64,000 nt of DNA, from NCBI GenBank assembly GCA_012934845.2, contig WNNJ02002080.1, positions 19,411-83,410 of the forward strand. Direction: 5' to 3'. The notes under the pieces were generated by a model. The model saw only the letters and a program-made list of their open reading frames with translations. It made no database searches and was not told the origin of the DNA. Below are positions 10,886 to 22,900 of this stretch, piece after piece (within the stretch, counting starts at the first letter, position 1; each line of letters opens with the position of its first letter). Source of the stretch: Pomphorhynchus laevis. Its lineage: Eukaryota; Acanthocephala; Palaeacanthocephala; Echinorhynchida; Pomphorhynchidae. A program made the translations under genes and the position numbers.

Positions 10886-11585
10886 GAATAATGATTATTA
10901 TTTGTTGATTAATAGTTAATTAGAATAAACTGACAGTTTACAAACTTACATAAACACATTTCTTTTTATCAGGTGCACTTATAACACAAATGGAAAACAT
11001 TTATACTCTGATGTATTGGAACTGATATAATCTGTATTTATTATTACAAATTCTGCAAATATTAAATACGTACGAAACAATTAAATAATTGTCTGTACAA
11101 GTCTATCGCAGTATAGCACAAAATATCATTTATTAATTAATTGATAATTTTGTGTTGCCTCGGAAAAAAATACAAATTATTAGCTGGATCAATAAAACAT
11201 TTTATGTTATAAATAATTGTTCACACATATGTGTTAAATATTGAACAGGATAGAGTGATATAAATTTGTTTCTTACAAATTAGTCGACAATTTTCTAAAA
11301 AATTATCATGATCAGAGCAAATATTCACAATCGATATAAGCGGACATTTTTTAACCTCAATGTTTTCTCAGTACATGCTCCGTCGTATGCTAGCAGTTCG
11401 CCTCGCACCGCCTTTTACTTGAATGAAAAACGCAAGAACAGCAAGTACGGTGGAAGAATTATCAGTGCTGAAGAAATCAAGTGTGTACCGTTAATTTTTC
11501 TATATCCGGAGGAATTGGACCGCGAGCTCTTAAGCTACTCAAGAAAATTGTCTTATTATTTCTTAAAAGTTGTTTATATATAATT
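10886..11585. other. AT-rich intergenic with one unexplained ORF
   Basis: Mostly featureless. An ATG-started frame at 11308-11583 (91 codons; contains FNLNVFSVHAPS) is GC-richer in its middle. VHAP recalls the APE endonuclease of some LINEs, but nothing else around it supports that, so I do not assign it. Confidence 0.3.
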
Positions 11586-11589
11586 GTTC

Positions 11590-12065
11590 ATATATATACT
11601 TATCTTTTTTAATAATTTTAAGTTTTTTTCTTATTCCTTTTATCACCATGACTTCTTGGTTTGCGTTTAACCGGATTATTATAATATAGTTGTTTATTAT
11701 GTATTATACTACTTCTGCCAATTCCTTGTACTACGTCATTCAATCCTAATGGGTACATGGAATTAAGCGTTTTAATCCAAAAATCTTCTTTTTCTAATAG
11801 TTTTTGATTTAATATTGATATGTTTTCTTCGATAATATGTTCTAAAATAAATAATTTACAGTTTTTAATATCATGTCCTATTAATCTCATATGTTTATGA
11901 AATATAGTTTGACTATTATGCTGTATATTATATATGTGTTGCCTAAAACTATTTTTTAACATTTGATATGTTTTTCCTATATATTGCAATCCACATGTAC
12001 ATTGCATTAGATACAATACACCTGCGGTATTGCAGTTACAATTATTATTGATATTTAATGAAAAA
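11590..12065 (-). mobile_element. PLE family A, GIY-YIG endonuclease domain
   Basis: Minus strand. After CNCNTAGVLYLMQCTCG comes LQYIGKT (the YIG half of GIY-YIG), then R.H..NI, H........K...LE.I.E and EDFWI.TLNSMYP.GLN, the usual end of this nuclease in retroelements. It runs on into RSSI..NKQLYYNN and KRKPRSHGDKRNKK. The same HGDK.NKK linker lies ahead of RT-type sequence at 6.3-6.8 kb. So this domain belongs at the N-terminus of the PLE-A protein. The copy ends abruptly after the linker, with no RT attached. Confidence 0.8.
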
Positions 12066-12239
12066 CGTTTGTTTATTTGCTTTATTTATTTTTATAAGTT
12101 CATAAAATTTAGTCGAATCTAATTCGCAAAATTAATTCGGTAACTAGATTGGACAAACTAATTTGTCGTAAAAAAATCTACAATTTATAAGTAATTTATA
12201 ATTAGAATTACAAATATTCCTTTTTCAAAGAACTGTTCG

Positions 12240-12830
12240 ATTTAGTGTATGAGTTGCTGATTGAAGCCTCGACAGGTTCCATACAGTCATCATCGTAAGG
12301 AATTATCTGTCAGCCTGAGTCGTGAACTTTTTCTTCTGTCTATGCTGCCGACGCGGTAACGATCTTCTCCAGCAAATACGCTGCATTTCCACTTTAATTA
12401 GCGGCGCTTAGATGTTGCATGAGGAATGAATTTTCGTGATGTCCCGCGGTGACTTGGCCAGGTCTTTTTTCCAAATCTACGAAGAACTTGACAGCCGACA
12501 TACCAAATGCTTTAAGTGTCTCAAATCATCTACACAAATATGTATTGAGTATGGTTAATACCATTTTACTTGTACGCTTCCACTCTCCCATGATATCAGA
12601 GAGCTATTTGCAGATATTCGACTAAGGCAACTTTGCTCTAAACGACAGAGGACGTCGGCGGCTGAGTGTAATCTTGATTAGGTTATTAACTTCTGCATGG
12701 CGGGTGTGACGACTGCATGCTAGTACCAATCTAATTTGTGTCATCTGAAACGATCAATACGTGATCCACATCCGCATTCTTATGCTGCATAGATGAGAAG
12801 ACCAAGCCGTAAAGCGACCGCAATTATCAT
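12240..12830 (-). mobile_element. C-terminal endonuclease-like domain fragment, Y(L/M)DD...GG RT family
   Basis: A decayed minus-strand fragment. It retains CGCGSRIDRF near 12785-12757 (Cys-rich start of the domain; usually C.CG..VD..G.H), then a stretch readable as HAEVNNLIKI near 12690 and DVLCRLEQSCLSR near 12650-12610. I recall this order (zinc-binding C.CG, R-H-..LN..IKRAL, EP.GL.R.D) as the restriction-endonuclease-like C-terminus of retroelements whose RT reads WYLDDGTLGG. The frame is broken many times. GC is higher than the flanks. Confidence 0.5.
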
Positions 12831-13790
12831 GCTGTTGTCGTTTAGATGAGTTCCAACCGCGGTTATCGGTATTGTTTGCAAAATATGTCTTGAATATAGT
12901 GACACAACTGCCTTCAGTCTGCTATGTTAATATCATACCTTACGTTCTGAAATGTCTTTCATGAAGTACATTTAGGAACGGTTGAGTGTACTGTCTCTGT
13001 AGATGTGTTTGTAATGGAATCTCAGCTCAACAAAGGTTTTTCCACTCCAGCAATTCGTGTGCATGAATTGTACACGAATTGTACAATTGTACGAATTGTA
13101 CACGTCCTTTTCTATTAAGCCACGTCAGATGTTTTGTAGGATTAAACTGGTTAGATTCTAAGCTCCATTTACCGATGGCGTGAACGCTGGCGCGCCGTTA
13201 AAATTTTAGAGATATAAATTTGTATAAAGGTAAGTTTAACTTACCTTTATATAAATTCAATAAATTTTATAAAGATAAAAAATGAATTATAAAATTATAA
13301 ATATTATAATTATAAAAATTATAAATTTTATAATTTTTTTAATTCAATTTATTAATATTATATTATATTATAAATTCAACATTTATGAATTGATTATAGG
13401 AACACAACAAATAGTTTAACTCCAAAAAATACAATATTTTGATAGCTACTGATATAATCTGCAGGAAAATTATAAACAGTTTATTCAAATACAAATGCAT
13501 CAAGTTTGCAATTAATTCCGAGTTTGTAACAATGAAATATATAAAGAAAACAAATTTAAAATGAGCAAAAATACCATTAGCAAGGAAAATGCTTGTATGT
13601 AATGATAGAACAACAAAAACAAGACAAAGAAGCTGAAAGAAATATGATTTATATTATAATATTATACGATATATAATATTATATATTATATATAAAATAA
13701 TCGTATTTATTTATATTAAATAAATACAATTTATATACGATATATATGAAGCAAAAATTACAAACATTAAAAAGAGCAAATACGTAAAAT
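12831..13790. other. Mixed GC remnant then AT-rich DNA
   Basis: 12.83-13.2 kb has raised GC and is probably more of the same retroelement, too decayed to read. 13.2-13.8 kb is low-complexity AT DNA with a short palindrome (AAAGGTAAGTTTAACTTACC) near 13227. Confidence 0.35.
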
Positions 13791-13794
13791 TTAT

Positions 13795-15215
13795 TAAATT
13801 TCACTACTACTCGAAAGGTGTCACGTCACATATTCTACATCTCTTATGCATCTTCGCAAATAATGACTAGAGTCAAGCTCAACAGGGTCCTCTTTCACCA
13901 CCGTCTGATTCCAAGCCCGTTATTTTGATGAGGTTTTGAGTGTTACATACATGGACAGTTGGAATCTCATTGATCCATTCATGCGCATCACTAATTAGAT
14001 GACGAGGCATTAAGCTAAGATGGAATTTATTGAAAGCAGTATAGTGGGTTCAGTAAGAAACTGCGAAACAAAAATAAATCTAAAAATGTCAAATTGCTTA
14101 ATGGTTCGAGAAAATGTCTTCTTTCTTCCTCAAAATGCTTGAGTCTTTATCCCGTATTCTGGTCCGTTTCAAGGCGTATTGAAAGAAGTCGGCCACGCGC
14201 CTGTCTGTCACATATATGCGTTGATCGCTGGTAAAAGTAGTTGAAAATGTTCACAGATTGTTCATCTCCCATTTGGCACATGTTGTGCAGTGTTTTATAC
14301 AGACCCCATATAATTTTAACGTTTTCAACAGCTCGCTTGTTGCGGAGCCCTCAGATCCAACTATTAGTACGTGGCAGGTTACATCTTGTATGTCTATAAC
14401 GTAGAGTTCAGCTACCAGTTTTTTCAGAGGCGTATACCGATTTACTTTAGACTTTTCGGCACGCTTGAATATATTTGTGTTTGTTTCGTACACCACAGCA
14501 AAGTCGAGTATTGCTGCCTTTCTAGCATTTGCGAAATACGTAATTAAATCTGGAATGAGGATGGTTCCATCTTCTGACACCTTCTTATTTTCTTCGATTA
14601 CGCATTTTCCATCATGCTTTCGCCGTAATGCATATACAAATCGCATTTGCACAGCATCATGACTTCTTGTTATTGCGGATTTAGAGTAGAGGCACTCGTT
14701 AATGGCATGTAGCGGTGTCTCACGACTAGCACTACAATGCAGGCAGCTCTCGTTTCTGCCATGTATTCTAGTCATTTTGATAAAGACGACTCTTGTCGGT
14801 AATAGGCCTGTTCGGTTATGTACTTGCTGCACATATTGTCTTCGGTTCTTTCGCCTGTATCGGAATGCCAGAAGGTCTTCTGGAGGTGGAATTCAAATTG
14901 ACTACAATCATATTGGAACTTTAATATGACCAAGAAGTCATAATTACTTCCGCCGTTTACCCGCGTATGTTTAGATTTCGTCACGTTAACCTTCTGAGAA
15001 TTGGGCAAAAATAACATTGCGTCAACATCGGTAACGGATATCCTAATGCTTTGCTTTAATTAAACATTTAGATTCGCCTTGTCCGTACCAGTTCTCGACC
15101 GTAATCGATTACCGCAAACATCACAAAGTACCACGCACCGAAAAGCTGCAACCGTCGAAATGAAAGAAGCCATTAAGGTCCAGCCTAAGAACGCTACCTT
15201 GCGGCAACGCAATCG
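13795..15215 (-). mobile_element. R2-like LINE fragment (C-terminal endonuclease part)
   Basis: Minus strand. Positions 14832..14251 encode LLPTR, then C..C.......H....C (CLHCSASRETPLHAINEC), RSHDAV, and further on ILIPDLI followed 14 residues later by AAILDFAVVYE. This is the CCHC plus PD..(D)xK-like endonuclease order of R2/R4/NeSL-type LINEs. 15017..14833 gives upstream residues (NGGSNYDF, ERTEDNM), with one frame change between the two parts. 13795-14250 is GC-richer than the flanks and may be the 3' UTR. The RT itself is absent. It is one of four RLE-type lineages represented in the window. Confidence 0.6.
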
Positions 15216-15304
15216 ATCAGTCCCAAAATTTATAAATATTTAAATAAATAATTTTAAATTTATTCTAATTTACAAATATTTTAAGGATAAGCGCCAATTC
15301 TAAA

Positions 15305-15503
15305 ATGAACACTGTAATTATAAAAAAAGAAATGAAATCAATATGTAACGATGATATTAGAGGCATTATAGAAACAGAATTCAATTGCATAAATCTTAAT
15401 TTTGATAAAATAAATGAACATATATGCACTTATAATCTAGAATAAATTGAAAATAGTGAATTAGGGAAAATGCTATCAAAATGGTATAAATATGGATTAA
15501 AGG
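15305..15503 (+). mobile_element. PLE family A, pre-RT fragment (left part)
   Basis: Plus strand. Matches the segment before the RT that is best seen at 29140..28900 (ETE.NC....FDKINEHICT.NLE, then KGYKYRL). The copy is interrupted at about 15503 by an inverted-repeat insertion and continues at 16139. The last ~45 bp before the insertion are repeated just after it. Confidence 0.7.
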
Positions 15504-16138
15504 TGCCGAAACTGTAACGACTATATTATTGACAATTATTATAAAAGATATTATGATCGGACAACAAATATTAAACTGAAAATGGTGATTTTGTTGAGAT
15601 ATTTCCGGACTTCTTCGACTAACTTGTATTTTAGCTGGCTACATAATAGCTTCAGCTATCAGGTCGCATTACGACAGAAAGCATGCTGTCCAGACAACTC
15701 CACAGAGCGGGACTCATCAGTGGACGTCTCTGTATCACCGTTGTTTCGTCCTTCAGCATGCACTATATTGACGATACACATGGTGGTAAAATACAAGTTA
15801 GTCGAAGAGGTCCGGAAATATCTCAACAAAATGAAATTAAACCGACTACCAACAAGACGATTTCAATGACTCATTTCAATCTGATGTGGACCACCATGTG
15901 TATCGTCAATATAGTGCATGCTGAGGGACGAAACAACGATGATACAGAGACATTCACTGATGAGTCCAGAACTGTGGAGTTGTCTGGACAGCATGCTTTC
16001 TGTCGTAATGCGACCTGATAGCTGAAGCTATTATGTAGCCAGCTAAAATACAAGTTAGTCGAAGAGGTCCGGAAATATCTCAACAAAATGAAATTCAACC
16101 GACTACCAACAAGACGATTTCAATGACTCATTAAAATG
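15504..16138. mobile_element. Composite foldback element inside a PLE-A copy
   Basis: A palindromic insertion. A left arm at about 15585-15797 is repeated in reverse complement at about 15888-16100 with roughly 95% identity by eye. The left arm itself starts with ATTTTGTTGAGATATTTCCG and meets the reverse complement of that sequence again near 15787-15832, like a ~46-bp terminal inverted repeat. A tail (CCGACTACCAACAAGACG) follows the right ends at about 15840 and 16100. The whole is flanked by a ~45-bp direct duplication (15457-15502 and 16139-16184). No transposase is seen; the matching ORFs on both strands are a result of the symmetry. Confidence 0.65.
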
Positions 16139-16530
16139 GTAAATTAAGGAAAATGCTATCAAAAGGGTATAAATATAGATTAAATAATAGCAACGACAAA
16201 AATAAAATTTATGGTTCGTTATATAATAACTTAAATGATTACTTTAGTAAGCTGATTAATAGTGAAAGCTCGAATATATCTAAGATAAAAATTTGGAAAG
16301 ATTATATATTTGATAAAATTAAAAATAAAATGAAAACAACAAACAATTATAAAAGGAAAGATCAAATTAATAAAGATATGTATAAAGAACTTACTAAATT
16401 AAAGGATAACTATATAATAACAACTATTGATAAAGCTAGTAATAACTTTGTCTTCATATGCAAAAAGCTTTATTATGATATACTGACGAAAGAAGTTAAT
16501 TATAGTGTTGAAATTTTGTTGATTATTTTC
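16139..16530 (+). mobile_element. PLE family A, pre-RT fragment (right part)
   Basis: Continues the copy begun at 15305. It encodes SKGYKYRLNN, SLYNNLNDYFSKLINSESSN, and further on YIITTIDKASNNFVFICKKL, which is the region just before the RT fingers. After about 16500 the sequence no longer matches the other copies. Confidence 0.75.
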
Positions 16531-17095
16531 ATGTTGCACGCTGCTTGAATATATACGCCAACAGTAGTACGCTACATTTCAGTATTGGTGGACCTCATCA
16601 GCTACTGAGTCAATACCTACGTTTTACGTTTTGGTACTTTTAATGTTGGCTGACGATCACTCGACTGGTCTGCTTTTACTGGCATTTTAGATTTAATGAT
16701 TTATATTTATTTATTATAAGTTATGAAATATTATATTAAATTATTAAATTATTTATTATTATTTAATAATTAATAATTTAATTATTTTATTATTATCATT
16801 ATGTTTAATTTATAAATAGTTTGAAATGCGTAAACTAAGATTTTAATTTAATAATTTAAATTAAAATCTAATCTAATTAATAAAATCTAATCACACTTAA
16901 AATCTAACCTGATCTGATGTAATAAAAATGCGTTTCTGCAAGAGCCGCTAGATGTCAGTCGATTAAGTATTAAACGGGCACCTATTGCCAATTGTCCTCT
17001 CCGTAAAGAAGCCCAGGCAACGTATGTTTGACATTTGTCGATCAACGGCTAAATAATTGAAAGGCTTGCCTCAGTCGTAGAGATAGTATTTTCAT
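16531..17095. other. Unassigned segment, partly GC-richer
   Basis: 16.50-16.69 kb is GC-richer and starts with TTGAAATTTTGTTGA, similar to the end of the foldback element, so it may be a related insertion. 16.7-16.92 kb is AT-rich. 16.92-17.1 kb is again GC-richer and may belong to the LINE that follows. None of it can be read as protein. Confidence 0.3.
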
Positions 17096-17099
17096 AGAC

Positions 17100-17375
17100 T
17101 ATTTCAAATCGCTCCGATGACTCCAACGGCGGATTAGACAATGGATGAAAAGGCGGAAGAGAGTCATAGAGGCATGTTTACTTCCAGTAGCGATGTTGGA
17201 TCATCAAAGGGTATTGGGAACGGGAGATAGTCTTACAAACAAATACAATCCGATGACACCAATGGCAGATTGGACAATAAATGAAAAGGCAGAAAAGTCT
17301 CGGTGACTTGTTTCCTTACAGTAGCGATGTGTATCATTAAAGGATATTGGGAACGGGAGATAGCCCAACAAGCAA
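17100..17375 (+). repeat. Tandem duplication of ~135 bp
   Basis: Two diverged units: the first ends near 17231 with GGGTATTGGGAACGGGAGATAG, the second near 17364 with GGATATTGGGAACGGGAGATAG; both contain CCGATGAC.CCAA(C/T)GGC. They lie just before the LINE at 17.4-19.3 kb and could be repeated 5' UTR sequence of that LINE. Confidence 0.55.
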
Positions 17376-17389
17376 ACCAAGACAATTAA

Positions 17390-19300
17390 AATGGCAAGCA
17401 ACAACTTTACAAAATATAAATCAAACGTGAAGAACAATGATCAAGTCATCCCTGACCGGAGTAGTTTTCATTGTCGGGTGCTGTGTAAACAGGCAATTAT
17501 ACGGAGACAGCGAAAGAGGCATCAATATTCGAAGCGGACTAGCCTTCATGTAGAATGTAGAATGCCATCTCACAGGGGTGAAGGAACAGAATTTGATCAG
17601 GAAACTTCGTCTTGGAAAGGAGAAAACTCCTCAAACTGTCTATGACAAGAGATGATCTATGCTGACTGACATTGAAGAAAATCTTGGTTGTTGGAAAGAG
17701 CATTTTAGGAATCTTCTTAATCCAATGGAATTGCCTTCTCTTGTAGAAGTAGAGTCCTTAGAAGCAACGGAAGAGCTCATCTCTTTGGAAGAGGTCATTG
17801 CTATTGATAAAAAACTTCGTAATGGCAATTCTTCTGGAGTAGAAGAGATTCTACCTGAAGCTTTAAAGGCTCTCGACGTTGTTGGCATGAAGTGGCTAAC
17901 ACGGATTTTTAACGTTGCATTGAAGTCGGGCAAGGTTCCTAGTGAGTGGTGAACTGAGGTTGTGGTACCGATCTTTGAGAAAGATGACGGAAGAGTGTGT
18001 TCCAATTATCGGTGCATCACTTATCTTATCAAAACTGGTAAGCTATTTGCTAGGATTCTTGAGTAAAGGATACGGCCTATGGTTGAGGAAGAGTTCCAAA
18101 AAGAACAATGCGGCTTTCGTCCAGGTCGTGGAAATACGGATCAGCTCTTTACTATCTCAACTATCTTCGAACAGTCTTTGAAGTTCGCTCAACAGGTCTA
18201 CATGTGCTTTGTAGATTTAGAGAATGCGTTCGACAGAGTTCAATGAGAAAGGTTGTGATAGGTACTAAGAGAGTATGGAGTATCATACTGTCTTCAGTAA
18301 GTTGTAGATTCTATGTATGAAATAATTATTAGTTGTGTTCGTGCTCTAGGCAAGAGCTCTGAATCATTTCCAGTAGGCGTTGGGCTTCGTCAGTGTTTTC
18401 CTTAGTCTCCACTTTTGTTCTTTGTTTACATGGACAAAATTTCGAGACGGGCTGCTTTGACGGATGTCGGTCTTCAGTTCGGTTCAATTAGGATAACATC
18501 TCTGCCTTTTGCAGATGACGTTGTTTTCTTGATTTCTTGTCCTGAGGATTTACAATGCCTACTAGATCGATTTACGATGTAATGTCGAGCGGCAAGGATG
18601 TTGGTAAGTACCTCCAAGACTGTTTCTATGTGTTTGTCTAGAATTCAGATGCTAATGTCAATCCGGAATGTGGAAAAGGTACTTCCTGATGTGAAGGATT
18701 CCAAGTATCTTGGGGTATTGTTCTCGAGGGAAGGCAGGAACATCAAGGAGATTGAGAAACGGATTTGTGCAGCTAACGCAGCAATGCGTTCTTTGTACAG
18801 GTCTGTCGTGGTGAAGCGGGAGTTGAGTCTTCGGGTGAAGCTTTCGGTTTACCACGCAATCTTCGTTCCTATCTTAACTTATGGTCATGAGATTTGGGTT
18901 ATGACCAAAGGATCATATCTAGGATACAGGCGATCGAAATGAGGTTCCATCGCGGTATGGCCTTAGAGATAAGGTTAGAAATTCGGTAATCCGGAATGGA
19001 CTCGGAGTAAAGTTGCTGCTTCTCCACATCGCATAAAGTCAGTTGAGGGGATTGGGACACGTTTTGAGGATGTCTGGGGTAGAATTTTCAAAGGCTTTTC
19101 CAGAACGGACTCTCTGAAAAGCGACCTCAAGGTAGACTTCGATACTGGTAGAGGGATCAAATCTCGAAACTGGCCGAAGACCGCCTTGGGCTATCTTGAG
19201 AAAAGTCTGGTCTGTCGTCCAGCATCGCGATGTATGGAGTAGTTTGGTTTGTGCACTGTCTCCACGACCCGACACCCGGACCAGTTGTTGACAGGAAAAA
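17390..19300 (+). mobile_element. LINE, RTE-like, decayed, nearly to its 3' end
   Basis: In order: WKEHFRNLLN and KKLRNGNSSGVEEILPEALK (start of the RT), VVVPIFEKDDGR.C.NYR, then EEFQKEQCGFRPGRGNTDQLF at about 18088-18150, VYMCFVDLENAFDRV at about 18199-18238, PFADDVVFLI near 18508, then DSKYLGVLFSREG.....EIEKRI, ANAAMRSLYRSVVVKREL and LTYGHEIWVMTKG (18690-18910), and finally the WSVVQHRDVWSSL tail near 19200-19250. This is the well known endonuclease-RT type common in invertebrates and fish; I place it with RTE-like LINEs with moderate certainty. Many stops and frameshifts break it, and the APE endonuclease is not readable upstream. A second copy of the family lies at 4.1-4.6 kb, minus strand. 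Confidence 0.75.
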
Positions 19301-19349
19301 TCTTGTATATTATTTGTTTTTTCTTGTCAAGAAATTGTTGTTGTATATT

Positions 19350-19600
19350 GTAAATATGATATTTTAATAATATTTTTTTTCTTTACAATTATCCATTATA
19401 AGAAAAAGAAAAAATTATCGAATTTGCTTGAGAATTAGCAGTAAAATAATAATGTCGTATCAATAATACATATATTCAGTATTTCTAACATTGGTTATAT
19501 TACATGGAAAACAAAGTCCACAGGTCAATAATAACTTGTTAGTCGAACAAATCAGGTCAAATAACTTAGTATACGTATCTTATCTTTTTTCTTTTGCCAT
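19350..19600 (+). repeat. Dispersed AT-rich repeat (also 1.28 kb and 2.47-2.69 kb)
   Basis: The first ~110 bp match 1285-1400; the continuation to about 19580 (GTATTTCTAACATTGGTTATA, then AAATAACTTAGTATACGTA) matches 2690..2465 in reverse. The right end resembles the PLE-A terminal motif, so this may be a derivative of PLE-A or a non-autonomous partner. Confidence 0.4.
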
Positions 19601-19828
19601 TAATACCGTATGGAAGCGAGGGCGGCTCTCAATGGTGTGTTTATATGATTTTCGTTCACATTTGACATGTTCATCTATTAATAAAATTATCAAATATAAT
19701 TTAATAAAAATGCGTTTCTATAATTTTTGCACGAATAAATTTTATTTTCTAGAGTCTCCTTGAAAACGACAAAATATTTGCTATGCCGAATGTGCTAATA
19801 ATTTCAAGTATTCAATGAAAAATAAAAG

Positions 19829-19970
19829 CTAAAAATTTTCCCAATACAGAGAAAAGGCAATTCTGTGAGTATGTGCATATCTTGACGATTCGTGCGGTAC
19901 ATTTTGACGATACCACGTCTGTCTAAGCTTTTGAAGCAACGGCTGATTCAAAAATAGCGGATATCCTCTT
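19829..19970 (-). CDS. UBR1/2-like gene, terminal exon 14
   Basis: 142 nt; acceptor ttttttgtttttag|A, ending TAG. RRGYPLFLNQPLLQKLRQ, then Q..PHESSR and LYWENF end, match RRGNPLHL......KIQKLW.QH...EEI and the ...W..L end of UBR1/2. It lies 5.9 kb from exon 13, across an intron holding three TE families. Confidence 0.9.
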
Positions 19971-22900
19971 CTAAAAACAAAAAACCAAAGTAATAAATTA
20001 AGACGACACATTATTAATTGTAGATTAAAACTGCTTGCTAATAAATTGGTATTAATTTACCAATAATAAATAAATTGGTATTATAGTATTGCTTGTTAGT
20101 AAATTGGTATTAATAGATAAAACAATCTTCAGATTTAAAACGACATTATTATGGCACGCCGATTGTTAAGTCAATCAAAAGCATTTAAAATCCGATAATA
20201 CCTCATCTGCTGCTAAATACCTTTATTTTAACAAATAGATAAACATTGCTAAATGCAATTTATTAGTTGTACATTATTTATTAATAAAATTATTTATAAA
20301 ATTTATTCATCTATTCAAAAATAATAGATTATTTATTAATTAGAATTTCACTTGAGTCTGGTAGATTATTATGCATATTGCTGAAATTATTATAGATCAA
20401 GATTAAATAAGTTTTATTTTATTAACAAGTTTTCGATCGTTAGATCCTTTTTAAGTTGCCTCTTGAAAAGAATCTAAAAGCAACATGAAAAGGATCTAAA
20501 ACGATTAAAAGCTTATTAACAAAATAAAACTTCTTTTTTCTTGAGTCTATAATAATTTCAGCAATTTGCATTATAGATTAGTTATTATTAATTATAATCT
20601 AATTCTGATGGCTTAAAAAATTTAAGAGATAAAATACATAAGATAATATACACAAGAGAATATCATACAAATACAATAAGCACAACAAAGACAAATACAT
20701 CAATTGGAGTCTCATATACACTTACAATGGTAAGGGAAAGCCTTCAAACAAAGTTTTGTGTTGCAGTTGCAATGGCTAAGCCGCACGATGTAAAGGCTGC
20801 AAATGCGTCAAAGAGGGTAAACACTGTATTAGCTACAGAGCAGATAGTTGCTGCAACAGGTTATCGATGGACTTACCGATAGTAGTCAACCCTTCCACGA
20901 AGTATTTGATCAGTCTCAATGTAATCGCAACTGATGAGCGGGATAATTCAACAGTGCCCAATCAGGAGGATGTGCCTACAATTGATCGGCATGCGTTATC
21001 AAATCATTGCATGACCTTAATCGGTTGTGATTTACTCACTGATTGCTTGGCTACTGACAGGATGTCATGTAGCTACGAGGATTCTATTGATTTTATGTAC
21101 AACAAAGCCTTCCTATGGAAGCCAAACCTACTATCTTTACCAATTTAGCAAGCTAGCAATCGGTTCATAGACTTGTTGGCTTCGAAATACTTGGATGTTG
21201 GTGAGGGTACTGCAGATAAAGGTATCACGCTCAAAGAGGCTACAGCTATTTGTCAGATCCTACTGCAGCGAATACCTTCCCGAAAAACCGCAGTTATCAG
21301 GAAAACCTTAGAGAGGCGTACTCAAATGTAGGCAGATAAACAAATCCGTAATTTATTTGTAGAGGCTTTCACATTGCAACAGAAGGCGGTTCAAAGGTCG
21401 GCGAAAAATATTCGTATTGCAACAAGCATGTGATGTTCTCTAGGTTGATGCAGTCTGGATAGACACGTGGCGCTATTCGGGCATTAGAGTCTCAACATGC
21501 TTTTCTGCCTTTACTCAAACCTGACGATGAAATAGATAGAGTAGCTATATTTGACATATTATCTGACTTACACCCGCAGGAAAGCATATCCATAAAGATT
21601 CAACTCAGAACGTTCCTCAAACCGGCTGTGTGCCTCATCACGCTGTTGTGTTCTCTGCAATTGATTGGGCAAATCATAATCAGCGCAGCATTGAATAATC
21701 GCGGTTGCGTTGGTCCTTCTGGAGTAGATGCCGATGCTTTCAGACGAATGATCAGTTTATTTGGCTGTCATTCACGATTATTAGCAGACGCCATCGCTAT
21801 CTTTGCAATTCGGATACCAAGTGAACGTGTTGGCTCATCTATTCTGGATGCCTTTACAGTGGGTCGTCTGGTGTCTCTTGATAAGAACCTAGGCGTGCGC
21901 CCAATTGACATTGGAGAAATTGTTCGCTGCATGATGGGGATGGTAATTATGAGCATAATAGGAAAATATCTTCCGGTAGTGTCTGGACATGTTCAAATGT
22001 GTAGTGGTCAGCGCGGTGGAATGAAATACATTATACACAAAGTTTCCGAGATTATGACCGCTAACGATCAGCGTGTGCTTATTTCTGTGGATGCAGAGAA
22101 CGCATTCAATACGGCCAATCGGAAAGTCGCTCTAGCAAACGCGCCTTATATTTGTCCTGCGCTAAAGTGTATTCTGCATAATACGTAATCAAAACCGTCT
22201 AAGTTACAAAGAAGCTATAGCGATATGATCTCGCACTTATGGACACGAGTGAACATCACTATCGCGCGTTCTATTTCGTGCTGCCTACGGTCTCCATGAT
22301 CTCAAATCGGTGAATTTACACGATCCATGGGGAACGCGATGACTGGAATATCTACAATTGGATAAAAGCGTTTTCATCTTATTATTATATTTACTGTGAA
22401 ATGTCTATAGGCCAATTTTCGGGAACCTAAAAATAATTATAGAATTATCCTGTTTTAAAAAATATAATTCTAATTAGATTTTAATCCAGCAATGCAATCT
22501 ATAATTAAAATCTTATTGATCTTATGTAAACTTAAATAATTGTAATTAAAAAATTATAATATTGTATTATATTATATGTAAATATTCTGTATTGATTAAA
22601 AGTAAATATATTTTTAGAATGAAAATGTGAAACAGCGGTTAAGTCGAGGAATAGCTGCCTAAACTTAATCGTAAATAAAAATTATTAAATAATAAAATCT
22701 TTACGGAACCAAGAATAGTATTTTTTAACTAAAAACACAATTCTTTATTATAACTAAAAATACTATTCTTCGTTCCATAAAGATTTTATTTATAAAAGAA
22801 AAAAATGGATATTTTCAAAAATAAAGAAGATTAAAATAAAAAATATTTCAGTTTAAATTTTTAGTACAAAAAGTAGAAAAATCTATGGATACGGGATTTA

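Noticed and set aside
11308-11583. 91-codon ORF as a host gene
   Set aside because: There is no family match beyond VHAP, and no splice context or neighbouring exon. It is left as unexplained.
15582-16098. Two similar small proteins encoded on opposite strands
   Set aside because: They are the same inverted-repeat sequence read from both arms of the palindrome. No evidence of coding function.
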